From the NCBI RefSeq assembly GCF_036370855.1, contig NC_088108.1:10563448-10627447 (forward strand): a DNA stretch of 64,000 nt, read 5' to 3'. Both the position numbers and the translations under genes were made by a program. The notes beneath the pieces were generated by a model. The model had not been told where the DNA came from. It worked only from the letters and a program-made list of their open reading frames with translations, and did not search any database. Below, one piece after another: positions 33,977 through 45,375 of this stretch (position 1 is the stretch's first letter; every line of letters starts with the position of its first letter). The stretch is from Dromaius novaehollandiae. Taxonomy: Eukaryota > Chordata > Aves > Casuariiformes > Dromaiidae.

Positions 33977-36900
33977 CCCAGTTTTCTCTGGGTGTTACAT
34001 TGTTGTTTCTTGAAATTGTAGCTGTACTTGTAATATGCCTGAGAAGGAGGTGTTTCCTCCTGGCTGCTGGGGCTTCCTGTTCCCTTACTTTCATGGGGGT
34101 GGAGGGAGAAGAATATTAGGCAAATCTGAAAATCAGTCTTCTGTGGGAATTGGCTTGCAGCTTGCTTTGGCCTGATCATGTTGTGGCACTCTTCAGAGCT
34201 GCTCCTATGGGGGGAAGCTTTTTGTTAGCTGTGGAAATCATGCAGACTAGCTAGAGGTAGTGTGGATGCTTCTAGCATGGATCTGCCATGCAAGTGTCGC
34301 CTTCACGTGTGCGGCAGTCTCACCATCCTTAGCAATGGTGCAGAGGGGACTGCTGCTCATGGGGGCTTTATGCACATCAAAGAGCTAAAGCATTGGTTAT
34401 CCCGTATGTTACACAAAGTTCATCTGGGTTGGGCAGTGCCTTCAAAGCACAGCTTTGCCATACCTTGTTTTGAAACAAAGAATTTCTGTTTGGACCCAAG
34501 ATTTAATCCTTGCTGTGATGTTTCAACCTATTAACAGAATCTGGTTTTAGCTACAAATGACTGCCAGTTAAGGCACTGATTAGGCTGTATTTTAGCCTGC
34601 TAAACATCTCTGAGTGGCTGTTCTCAGGACCTGCTTTGTTTGGCTCAGAATTGATTTATCTGTAGCGCATGCAAGAGTAACTCTGGATTATAGTAATCAC
34701 CTTAATGAAGGTGAAAAAGCAGGTGTTTACTGTGTAAGAGTTAATGTTCCCAGTTCTGTACACATACTGAGTATTGCATTTCTCCACTGAATTGCCAAAC
34801 CTGTAACTTTGTGTTTACAGACAGCAGAAGTGTAGTGGTAGAACAAGCAAGGTCTTTGCAGGGCGGAGTTTAATATAGTTGCATCTGTTTATGCCAATAT
34901 TAAACAACTCTCCTCTGCATCTAAGTAAACCTGATACAGTAAGGTAAAACACTGATCCCTAGACATGCGCTCTTGTGTGCCAAATGTGCTTGTGCCCCAG
35001 CTCTCTCCTTGCCCCAACAAACCATTTGAGGTCATGTGCTTTATCTGTGTCAACCAGTGTCTGAAAACAGCGTCTTTCAGACTTTGACCACCATGCTGCC
35101 TTATCATTTGCAAGGTACCTTCTGCAAAATTCCAGCTGTACAGAGGCAGATTGTATTTACTGAAAGGACTTGAATCAGACTCTCCCTCTCCTATTTCATA
35201 GGAGATGGAAAAGGAGTGAGGCTGGGAAATGTTTAACTAAATGGGTTTTGCTTCTGTTTAGCCATGACCCTTTATTAGCTAAAGATGTAGCAGCTTAATC
35301 TCACTTTCTAACTTCCCTTAAGTGTTACAGAAAGCTTCACCTGAATCACAGAAGCCAACTCTTAGGTCAGGATCTTAGGTTCCTATCTAGTTTTGGCCAT
35401 GCAAAAGTTACTGACTTTCTTCTTGCTTTGCTGGAGCCTGGAAAAAAGATACCTGGCAGTTCAGGGTAACTGCTATGCTTGAGATGCTTCTTCAGGTGTC
35501 CTCTCAGGTGGCTTGCTTCAATTAAAACTCCCAAGTGCTGTCAGAAGCTTCTGTCTAGGTTGGTGGTTTTCAGGCCATGGTAACATTATTTCAGTACCTG
35601 TCGTCCTGATGGGACTCCTCTTGTGGCTCAGGAAGCATTAGGTGGAGATGAACCTAGCTGGTTTTACTCTAGAAGCACAGCAGTTGTCCCAGATAACATT
35701 CTGGACTTCTAGCTTAGCTTCAGGCTAATAGGGTGTCACTGAAGCTGCCCTTGGTGGGTAAAGGAGGCCCTGTTTCTTGCCAAGGAAGGACAATACCCCC
35801 ATGAGAGACCGTACGTGATAGTGCTAGAGCCTTGTTTCCTCCCTGCCCAAAAGGAACTTCTGGAGTGAAGTCACTTCTGAAGTGATACCAAACTGTTCTG
35901 CTATGGGTGGTCTGGGTGAATTGGGCTCAGAAATGGGGTGCAGTTGCTGGATTCCTTGCCCCTGTTCTTGGCATAGGGCATTCAGTTAACTTCGTGTGGT
36001 GTCAGGCTAGCTCCCTTACGATTGCCCTCAGGAATTAATTGTTGGTTCTAAACGTTTGCCTCCATAGCAGGAAATAGTGAAGACTGCTGATTTGCATCAT
36101 CGGGTGATTGGCCTAAGGGCAAGTCGTGCAAATACTCTAGGAAATGACCATCCTCTCGGTTCTGCCCTTGTAGCTCAGTAGCTGCCATGCCTGCAACCTG
36201 AGCTCTGGTGCCAGCATGTCCCAGTTTACTGTTCCTTTATGAAACAGCCCACCTTCCCTAGATGTGGGTAAGCACTGAAGTGTTAACTGAGGGGAGGGAA
36301 AACAGGCTGGCAATTTCTGGCTTAAAGCAAGCGTGTTTGTATGTATGAGAAGGAGCTGGATATACCTACCTAAACTTCCTTTTTTTAGTGGCTGCATTGA
36401 GTAATTCTGAATTCTGCTAGATGGCCATCCACATGTGTTGCCCTAAAGCATTGCCACACAGAGCTGAAGTTGCAGGAGGAACCCTGGACAGAGGAAAGGA
36501 GTTGGGGGAAAGAATGATTTAAAACTGTCTTCTAATGACATCCTGGGTGAACTAACTAGCCTGAAACTTAAATGGAATAGGTTTCTTGCTTTTGGCAAGT
36601 TTTGTAGTGTCTTGTCACAGCCTGTTCTTCCATACTTTTCTCCAGGGCTATGAAAGTAAAGTCTCAGCTTCTGGCTTGAGCCAGGCTGAATCCTTGCTTG
36701 CTCCTGACTCCAGCTCATTTTATAACTGGTCTATAAACCCAAGCTCATCATAAAGGACAGTAGCTGAAGTTTAGCTGACTTTCCTCTGTGTGATATACTT
36801 CTCCTTACAGGGAACTTTCTGAATAAAAGATGAGTTTAGTCACACTGGGGAGAGTTGCTAGACATGATGCTTAGCCATCTTGGATCAAAGGTATTAAATG

Positions 36901-38195
36901 AGCAAGCTGGAAAATAAAGTTCTTTCTCAAATGAGAGCCTTGGTGCTTTAACACCAATTTTGGTTTTTTTGCTAGCTGAAATTTGGTTGAGGTTTCTCTT
37001 ATGGGGGGGAGAGGGAGGGGAAGAGTTTGTTCTCTCCCATTAAAAATAGATTTGGCTGGATTAGATTAAAAGTAGCAGTTCTGTAACAGCCTTTCTTCCT
37101 TCTCCATGTAATATCTATGATGAATGTTGCATAGCTGCAAGTTTAATGCAGTGAGACTCCTGACTGGCTAGTCCTTGAATTTAGTTTTCTTACTTGGTTT
37201 AGAGGGAAACCAGTGACAACTTACTGCATATCCCTTTCTCCTTTTTTCCTCCCTCCTGAGAAACTCCGTCTATACTAAGACTGCCTGAATTTCCCCCAAA
37301 CAGTGCAAAGCGTTCTTAGCATTTGTTTGTCACTTGAAATGAGAGCAGCTTTGTTCTGGTCTGTACTTAGTGGCCAGACTTGCTTAAAGTTCCTTCCTAC
37401 CATAAAACATCAAGAGATGCGTTGGTCCCTCTGGCTTGTCATGATGTTCATCCAAGGAAATTTAATGTTAAAATCTGGATGGAGTTTGCAGTCTGCCACA
37501 CTGGCAGACTGCTTAAAAGCCAGTCACACCTCAGTACTGTCTTCCCTCCCAATTTGCATTAGAAACCCACAAAAATGCTTAGTTCACCACCAAATTTCAC
37601 TGAAGTATTTCTCTTTCTTCCAAAAATAGAGAAGCAAAGGGTCATCTGGGGTTTTGACTGTTCAGTGTTTGGATAAGTACTAAACAGTACTTTCAAAATT
37701 GGGAAAGAGGTGGTAGGAAGTAGCAGCAGAGCAGAGGGAGAGGCAGATACATTGCAGAGAGTGTCCCTAAGTCACTAGCTGTGTGCCTGGAGTCTGTGAG
37801 CTCTGGAAGATACTGCAGTCCCTTGTGACCTCACTGCATAGCATATATTTTTCTTCACTTCATGCAGTTCAAAGGCATGTTAAAATGTAAATCACCAAAG
37901 TGTTGCTTCTAAAATAATTACAATATGAGTGTCCCATGCAGGAATGAGAGGCTTTATGGAGAGGAATGAATTCTAACAGTGGCTCATCTATGCAGCTCGT
38001 AGGTAATGAATACCTTTCAGCTGAACAGGAACATGAAGATTTACTGTGTGCCACTTAAAATCCACCAGCTCATGTTAAATTTGCAAATGCCAGTTCAACT
38101 TTCTAGTCTGCTGTATGGTGCTTGAATTAGAACTGCTAAGATCACTTCTGTTCAATGCCTGGAAACTGAGTATGGATTCCCCTTCTCCTTTGCAG

Positions 38196-38443
38196 GCACA
38201 GGAAACACCATTGCAATTATGATTGGCAACCTGAAAGGCACAGAGATTTTACGCCGGATTGAGAGTGGCATGAAAGTGACTATGGCTATTGAAGTGGGGA
38301 AAAAGCATGGTCCTCTGATGAATCACTACTCGATATTCTTTGTCTCGGTGTCGTTTTTCATTGTCACAGCAGCAACTGTGGGCTACTTCATTTTTTATTC
38401 TGCTCGGAGATTCAGGATCACAAGGGCCCAGTCCAGGAAGCAG
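38196..38443 (+). CDS. RNF128: RNF128 shared exon 2: end of PA domain, transmembrane helix, cytosolic start
   Basis: Acceptor CTCCTTTGCAG; donor CAG|GTGAGT. Entry phase 1 completes the Gly codon from either first exon, then 82 codons follow. The sequence TGNTIAIMIGNLKGTEILRR completes the PA domain. IEVGKKHGP (residues 175-183 of the 405-aa form) leads into the single membrane span at about 188-211 (HYSIFFVSVSFFIVTAATVG and onward to FIFYS). A positively charged stop-transfer segment, RRFRITRAQSRK, follows, which places the C-terminus in the cytosol. It is nearly identical to the corresponding human segment around SIFFVSVSFFI. Confidence 0.97.
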
Positions 38444-40178
38444 GTGAGTTTGCGTTGTGTGTGTTGCATTGCTTGTTATTGCTCTGAGACAGCGTGCTGT
38501 GGATCTTGAGGGTGAAATACTAGTTGAGCACCAAAATCACTAAGTCTGTGGCTTCCATGTGAAGGAGAGAGTGCGATCTTTAAAATGCTAATAGGTACAT
38601 TTTTAAACAGCTTAAACCTTTCCAAAGACGTGACAAAAAGGCATCTATCTAGGGAATGCAACTGATTATGCTTAACTAATTTTTGTCTTCTACAAATCTT
38701 ATTCCCTGAACTGTGATGCAGCAATAATGCTGGGGTATTGAAGGAGGTGAGAGAAACTGCTTTCAGCTGACCCTCGCACTTCCCACATAGTGCTGCCTGT
38801 GTGCTAGCTGTAATGTGAGACACGACCGCAAAAGCGTCTGCAAAACAGCACATGGCTTTTGCAGCCTTCTGTAAACCACAAGCTAGGAAACTGTTTCTTG
38901 TTCAAAGCTTCCTTGTAACTCGAGGATTTCTTAGAATTGCACCTACAGCCTGATTTAGGAGTTGGAAAAAAAACCACTGTTGATGTGTGTGGGTTTTTTT
39001 TTAATTTTAGTTTTAAACTGCAGGCAGGGAACTGCCAATGAGTTAAGTTTCCAAGTAACTCTCTTCTGTGAAATAGTCTGGATCAGTTGACATAGTGCCC
39101 GCAGCTTTGTCTTCAGTCTGATCAGACCTGCCTTACACCAGGGCTTAAGCAAAAGCCTTAAAAAGAAGTGAGAATAAAGTTGTATTGTGACATCTCTCAG
39201 CGGTGATCACCAGAATGAGAAGATATGAGCATCTGAAATATGAGCACTTATTTCAGTCTTGCCCTTACAGCTGTGTTGCCAAGGAGCCTATTGGTATTTA
39301 TAATCCTTCTTTGCTGGTTTTACCTGAACTCTGAAAGAAGAGCTCTTGCTGATTCATCTCCTATAGATGGCAATAGCATGAACATCTCACTGTAGTTTGG
39401 CTCTGAGTATGAGAATTATCTCAGCATCAGTGGTCAGATGCTTAAAGATGTAACATGCAGGTCTGCTGTTGCAGAAGACCAGCCCTACTGATCTTCTCTG
39501 CTATCCTGAAGATTTCAAGTCCCTCGAGCAAGGCCCTTCTGAAATAAGTTGGTGGAGCTCAAAATTGGACACAGGTGTTGAAACTCAGACCGGTTACAGG
39601 CTTCTACAGATTTTTAGGACTGCTCCTCTAAAATGTTGTCCTGGCGGACCATTGTTCTTGTCAGGCAGAGAGCTCAAAGGAAATGATAGAAATGTTCTTG
39701 GGGACCTTGACCGGAGCTGAATGCTGGGTTCTTTCTAGTAGTCATGGAACTGAACTTGGCTGAGTTGGTGTGTGTTCTGAGAGCTGGATCTCTAAATGTG
39801 ATCTTGTGGATAATGAACAGTCAACTGGCTCTGTGTTTACTAATTGAAACTAGAGCTCTAACAGTGAACTGAAACTGTGCTTGCACCTGGCCTAAGCTAC
39901 AGCTCTTGTCTTCTAGACTAGGCTTCCCATTTGTTTTAAGCTTCTTCTCATGTTCAGACATCATGCCACACCTGGAAATGATGTGAGTACAATAAGGGAA
40001 TAGTCAGAAAGAGCAGCATGGGAAGCTGTCGTCTGCCTGTGAGATGTAGCATTGCTGCTGCTGAATGTCTCTGGTTAGTACCTTCTGTGAGGGATGGCCT
40101 GGAGCTTTGAATCTTGATGCTATCCTCCTGCTAACATCTGGGAATCAAGATGTACTGTCTCCTGATGATTAACTTTTT

Positions 40179-40192
40179 CCCCCCCCCCCCCC
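40179..40192 (+). repeat. C14 homopolymer
   Basis: Fourteen C bases after a T-run in RNF128 intron 2. Confidence 0.8.
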
Positions 40193-41152
40193 TCCATTCC
40201 CTTAGCACTACCTCAGTATTAGAGCTCTGTTCCAATGCTAAACAGATTTGGGCAGCAAAACCTGGGAACCCTAGAAGCTAGTCTGTAAGAGTCATTGTGA
40301 ATTGAATCATACAAAAATCTTTCCTCCTTTGAAGGTATTTAATAGAGCAGTTGTGGAAGTCCAGCTCTGCTCTCTGAGCTTTCAGGCTTTCAATGAGCTA
40401 CAAATGTTATTAATGCCTCAGTGGTAGAGGATACTGGGAAAATACAGTCTGCTTGGCTAGTACCCTCACTGACTATTTCCAGCTTGGGTTCTATGTGCAC
40501 AAGGAGTTTACTTTAGGTTGAAAAATAACATTGGCAAATGACATGCCAGTTCCACCTGATTTCAGCTGAACTGCTGAAGATAAGGAGCCTTAGAACAATA
40601 GTTTATGAAGTGTAAAAAATGAAGGAAGCTTCTCTGCCATACTGAAAAAAATGTACTATTTTATGTAAGTAAAACTTGGACAACCCAGAATTTTTTTCAG
40701 TTGTTTTTTTTCAACCATGATATCTAAAAGCTGTGACCTCACAATGATTAGATAAGCAAAGAATAATAAGAAAGTTGTTAGTGAAGGCGAACTGGTAAAA
40801 CAGTGTTTCTACAGCATTCTCTGTTAGCCAGCAGGTTGGATTTTTTTCATACTACATGCAAGGTCTCAATTAACACTTCTAGCTGCCTGGCTGGCTTCAT
40901 GAAACCCCAAATATTAGTCAAACACTTATGAGCTTTCACCTTACAAGTGGAACTTGCCTGTCATCATCCAGCCCTGGAAACTCAGATTACCTGGACTTTA
41001 GTCTGTTGTTTGGAATAAAGGAACATGTTTTTCCTCCTTGATCATGAAGCTGTCTAAGGGTTATACATCCTTTTAGGAGGAGTGTTTAAGAAAGTCAGGT
41101 GTCTTGATATTTATTAAATATTACAATTTTTCCCTTTTCCAGAAGTGAGCTA

Positions 41153-41262
41153 CAGTTCTGAAAGTATCCCTTTACCCAGTGGTATTCCCTCTCATATTCC
41201 TTCAGTCCAGTTCTGAAAGTATCCCTTTACCCAGTGGTATTCCCTCTCATATTCCTTCAGTC
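41153..41262 (+). repeat. perfect 55-bp tandem duplication
   Basis: Two adjacent copies (41153-41207 and 41208-41262), each starting CAGTTCTGAAAGTATCCC and ending CCTTCAGTC, with no mismatch seen. Exact identity implies a recent duplication or an assembly artefact. Confidence 0.95.
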
Positions 41263-44200
41263 CCCTTTTTTGACCTTCCCTGTGGGGAAAAAAGTGAGTT
41301 ATAATGCTATTGAGTGAGAAGTCTGAAGGTACTACTGCGGGTTGGCTAGTTCAGTCTTCCAAAGTGTCAGACTTGCTTGAGCCAAAAGGAATGCTTTTTA
41401 ATTGCTTTGGTCAGAGTGCTGCAATGAGCTAGTTGTGATATGATAACAATGTTCTGTGGTTTGCCTCTTGCTTCTTCAGATCCTTAAATACTTGGCATAT
41501 TCTTGTGGAGTGAGCCTCAGATCTGAGGAGATCTTGGTCTGGACTGAAAAGGGCAATGCTATGGGTTGGGACAGGAAGACTGTTTTCTAGATGCTTTGTC
41601 TCTTCTGCAAAGGCCTCTTCAAAATAAGACTCTGGCTAGCAACATGAGTTACTCATGCATGGGGCTAGTGGTAACCCCTGCTTGAATTGGATTGTTCTCA
41701 GGTGTTACTATATTGGCAGTGTTCTTTTTCCTTTCTTTGTCTTGAGGAAAAATGTTCAGACTTCAGTGCTTGCTGAAGCAATCTCTTGTTTTATAGGCTG
41801 TTTAGTACACTTACATGTCACCATTTGCCAGCAGATCCTGTGCTTCTGGTATGACTATTTGCATTTTCTGGCAGAAGGACTCTCTCTTGTTGGTTTGATC
41901 ACATATAACCTAGGTTTCAAACACTTTCTGCACTGCCGATTTTTCTTGAAGGCAGCCGCTCTGTCCCTCACTCAAGCAGGAATTATGTAAAACTTAGTCA
42001 TGTAAAACTGTGCAAACCCCTTTTTTTTAAAAGCTGAGTAAATATTGAAAAGTGCCAGTCATGCACTGTTGTAGTCCAGGTGAAAGCAGAAATGTAATAA
42101 CGAGTGATCTGTCTTAATTGAGCAGAAATAGAGAAGCTTTTTCCTTGTGAGTCAACTAATTAAACTGTTTACAGCCTACTATGTTTATCTGAATGCATTT
42201 TTCTTCTGGGCTTGAAATTCAAGTCGCCACCTCTGCAGAGTCTCTTACTGCATCACAGTATTAAGAAGGTGGAAAAGCAAAGGAAAGGAAGTGTGATAGG
42301 TGGTTTGCTACTATTGTAGTCAGCAGAGTACTGACAAGCTTAGTTCTGTAATGTATTAGCTTTTCTTAACGCATAAAAATGGCCAGTGATGTTACTCTAT
42401 GGCCTGGTTTCTAATTTAAGCTTGAGTCTTCACTTCTGTTAATTTTATGAAGATTAGATGTTGCAGCTGAAAAATGACCTCATTAATGGCCTTAGAGGAG
42501 GTAAGCTGCTCAGCTTGCCACAATTCAATAATATTTCCATGACAGTATCTATCTGTGGGGGGAAACCTTCCTGAGCTTACAGGAGGGAAGCAGGAGTTCC
42601 TGACCCTTGTAGAGCTTGCCAGTCTACATTGTCATCCCTGAATTCATCGGGGACTAGGAAGGCACCCTTACACAGAAAGAGCTGGAGATTGAATTTGCAG
42701 TCCTGGACCAGGAAAGACTGGGGACTGAGCAATAGCAAATCTAACTGCTTAGATAACAATCTGATTTCCCAGTTAGGTGCGCCTCTACTCAAACATGCCA
42801 GAGCCTGGATAGGAGCCAAGGTTTGACCTGTCTTGTAATATCTTGTTTTTGTATGGGTTTTCTTGTTTAGTTGTTTGTTTTTCCTTCCCCTGCCTCAACA
42901 TAGCTAGCTATTTTTCTAGAGTTGCTGAGTCAGTGGCTTTTACAATCATTAATATTTAAAGTTTGCTCAAAAAACTTGACCTCACAAAATACTTTGATAT
43001 TCCAGCCTTGAGTAGCCTGGATCTCATGACAGACTATCCCATAAAATCTTCCTTGTGCAACCTTTCTCCACCCTGCTGGAGGGGTGTTCTGATGTATTTA
43101 CTAAAATCAGTGTTAAAGGTGACTTTGCCATTGGTGCATTTCATGAACAGCAATTAAACTTGTGCCCAGGCAAAACTTAAAATATTGTTTCAGTAAATTA
43201 TTAACGATGCAGGCGGTTAGGTCCTGTCTAATAGTCTTGGCCTGACATTAGATGCATAGATTAGATGCTATATGAGGGAGTGCAAGCCTAGATAGTTTAG
43301 TTTTCAATTTATAACAAGAAGCAATGGCACGTAGTTCTGGCTGCATATGAGACGTGCAATATTGCTGCACTCCTGTTCTGTTGTTGGCACCACGCTTGCT
43401 ACTGAAGCCCCCAAATTCTTGTAATGAACTGAAATCTGTAGGGGGAAGTAATGCTGAAAAGGTCACGGAATAGGTGTTCCTGTCCTGAACAGCATTTTTG
43501 GTTATCTGCAGAACCTGTCCCAGAGAACTGCTGTGTTGGGCCAGCATGTGGTACTGCTGCAGCAGAGCTGGAGCTGCCTGATCCTCCTCCATGTCCTGAG
43601 GCAGTAACTGCACCAGGAAGGGAGAGGACAGTCATTCTTGATGCTGGTGCAACTCTTGTGACCTTTAAACAGATGTTGCTCCTGTGCTAATTAAATGCTT
43701 TGTAGTGACAGCTGAGCAGGAGCAGTTGCCAAGCAAGCTGGGCTCCTGTTGCCTGGTCCTGCCTGTCCTGTGTCTGAGAACATCAAACAAATTGGATGAA
43801 GGGAAATGCAATTCAGCTTCCTCCTTGGCTTTTATTAGAGCTGCCTTGTAGTTCACCTGAGGCTAGTAATTGATTTGTATCACACCTTGTTTCAAGAGTT
43901 TTTTGTTTTAAGGGAGAAACAGCTTTGAGGGAAAGGAGTTTTTTGTTTTTGTTTTGTTCATGTTACTTTGAACCAATATTGAGATAAAACTGTATTCTTC
44001 CCCTTGACAACAGTGGTCCATGCTTGGCTGTAGGCTCCTGAGCTGTTTGTGCTCTGTAGAGCATTCACGGCAGAGAACTAGTTCAGGGTGTGCTGGTGGC
44101 ACTCAAGCTGATTGAAAAGGAAACTTGCCTTTCGTCAGGATGCAGCATACTGAGTTTGTGCCAGGAAGCTGTCATAAAATCACTAGTTAAACTTACTGAT

Positions 44201-44629
44201 TGTTAGACACAAAATATTCAGTCCTCTGTACCACGTTAATTTGGAGGTTTCTGTTTGTTTTGGCAAGTCTAATCTGAGCAAGGTATCTCCCAGATTCCAG
44301 AAGAAAAAAAACCTTTGAAATTCCCGTGCTTTATGAAAAGGCTTGGTAAAAACAAAGCATACTCAAATGTTTTGTTACTGTCATCCAAATTCAACAACCA
44401 TGTGAAATCTCTGTCTCATTTTCCAAATAGCATAGTCATGCTTTCGGGGGTGTGTGTAGTGGTGTATGTGTATGTAGTGTTTAATTATTTTTTTATTTTT
44501 ATTTTTTTTCTTTTTTTATAACGTGAGTTAAAATAGATGTCTGCTTGCATTACATGCTTTGGTAAGTATTTGTAACAACCACTTCTGAGAAAAATGATTC
44601 TGTTTAATCAGAACTGCTTTCTGTTCCAG

Positions 44630-44701
44630 CGACGATTAAAAGCTGAGGCTAAGAAGGCCATTGGACAGTTACAGCTGCGCACCCTGAAGCAAGGGGACAA
44701 G
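44630..44701 (+). CDS. RNF128: RNF128 shared exon 3: juxtamembrane cytosolic linker
   Basis: A 72-bp exon, 24 codons, phase 0 on both sides; acceptor TGCTTTCTGTTCCAG, donor AAG|GTATGA (a weaker donor because position +5 is G-less). It encodes RRLKAEAKKAIGQLQLRTLK followed by QGDK, a basic amphipathic linker between the membrane span and the RING, conserved in the GRAIL family. Confidence 0.95.
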
Positions 44702-45292
44702 GTATGACTGACCCTATAATCTCCCAAACTTTATGATGCACCTTTGGCACAGAATCTACAACTTGGTTCTTAGTGCTGGAGAAGAAGAATGCAGAAGCCT
44801 CCTTGAACCTCTGCCCTTAGCTTTCTGCTGCAGACTTGATTCTTCTTTCAGACCAGTCTCTCTTCAAACTTTCAAGTTTGCACATTCTTATAAATCTGTT
44901 AGCTGCTCACCTGAGGTGCTGCTTGACACAAAAGGTGCTGGTTTTCTGGCATGGATGCTTAAAGGTAAATTAGTACTACTAGTCAGCTTCCCAGGCTATT
45001 TTTTTCGTGACCAAAACTGAAGGTAGCAAGCAGTTTCTAAGCTTCTAAAGTAGTGCCTAAAATAATCCAGTGATGTCTTGCAGCTGTGTTTCCAAACTGT
45101 GGACATAAACTTCTAATGATTCTGTTCAAATGTCAGCTCTACTATGAGTAATCCAGAAAATGTGTTTATATAAGAGATTATATACAGGAACTACTTTAGA
45201 TTACTTTAGACCCTTTTGTGTCTGCAGTAAATCTGACTGTAGCTCAAGCAAAGCTTTCCAAGTTGGTTAACGCTCTGAATTCATTGCTTTAG

Positions 45293-45375
45293 GAAACTGG
45301 TCCTGATGGAGATAGCTGTGCAGTGTGCATTGAGCTGTACAAGCCAAATGAAGTAGTGCGCATTCTGACTTGCAA
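45293..45375 (+). CDS. RNF128: RNF128 shared exon 4: first half of the RING-H2 finger
   Basis: Acceptor TCATTGCTTTAG, donor TGCAA|GTAAGT. It encodes ETGPDGDSCAVCIELYKPNE and then VVRILTC. The first two zinc ligands are C259 and C262 (405-aa numbering) and the third is C277 after 14 residues, as in C3H2C3 RING-H2 fingers. Ile264 region residues following the first cysteine pair are typical E2-contact positions in RINGs. The intron falls inside the next Asn codon, between the third ligand and the first histidine, so the RING needs correct joining to exon 5. Confidence 0.96.

Larger units (their letters stand above)
23494..38195 (+). other. RNF128: RNF128 intron 1 (long isoform)
   Basis: A 14.7-kb intron shared by both transcripts. 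The first 270 bp are still CpG island. The rest is AT-rich with no coding exon seen; frames such as 25575-25844 are pyrimidine-rich chance frames. Simple sequence includes an A-run near 31467-31481, a GTTT-type stretch near 32046-32065 and an AAAAC array at 33943-33976. A small cluster of GTACACTA repeats sits at about 29446-29505. Confidence 0.7.
38444..44629 (+). other. RNF128: RNF128 intron 2
   Basis: A 6.2-kb AT-rich intron without coding features. It contains a C14 run at 40179-40192 and an exact 55-bp tandem duplication at 41153-41262. The open frames seen (for example 41655-41990 and the minus frame 43248-43613) have no splice support and look fortuitous. Confidence 0.7.
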
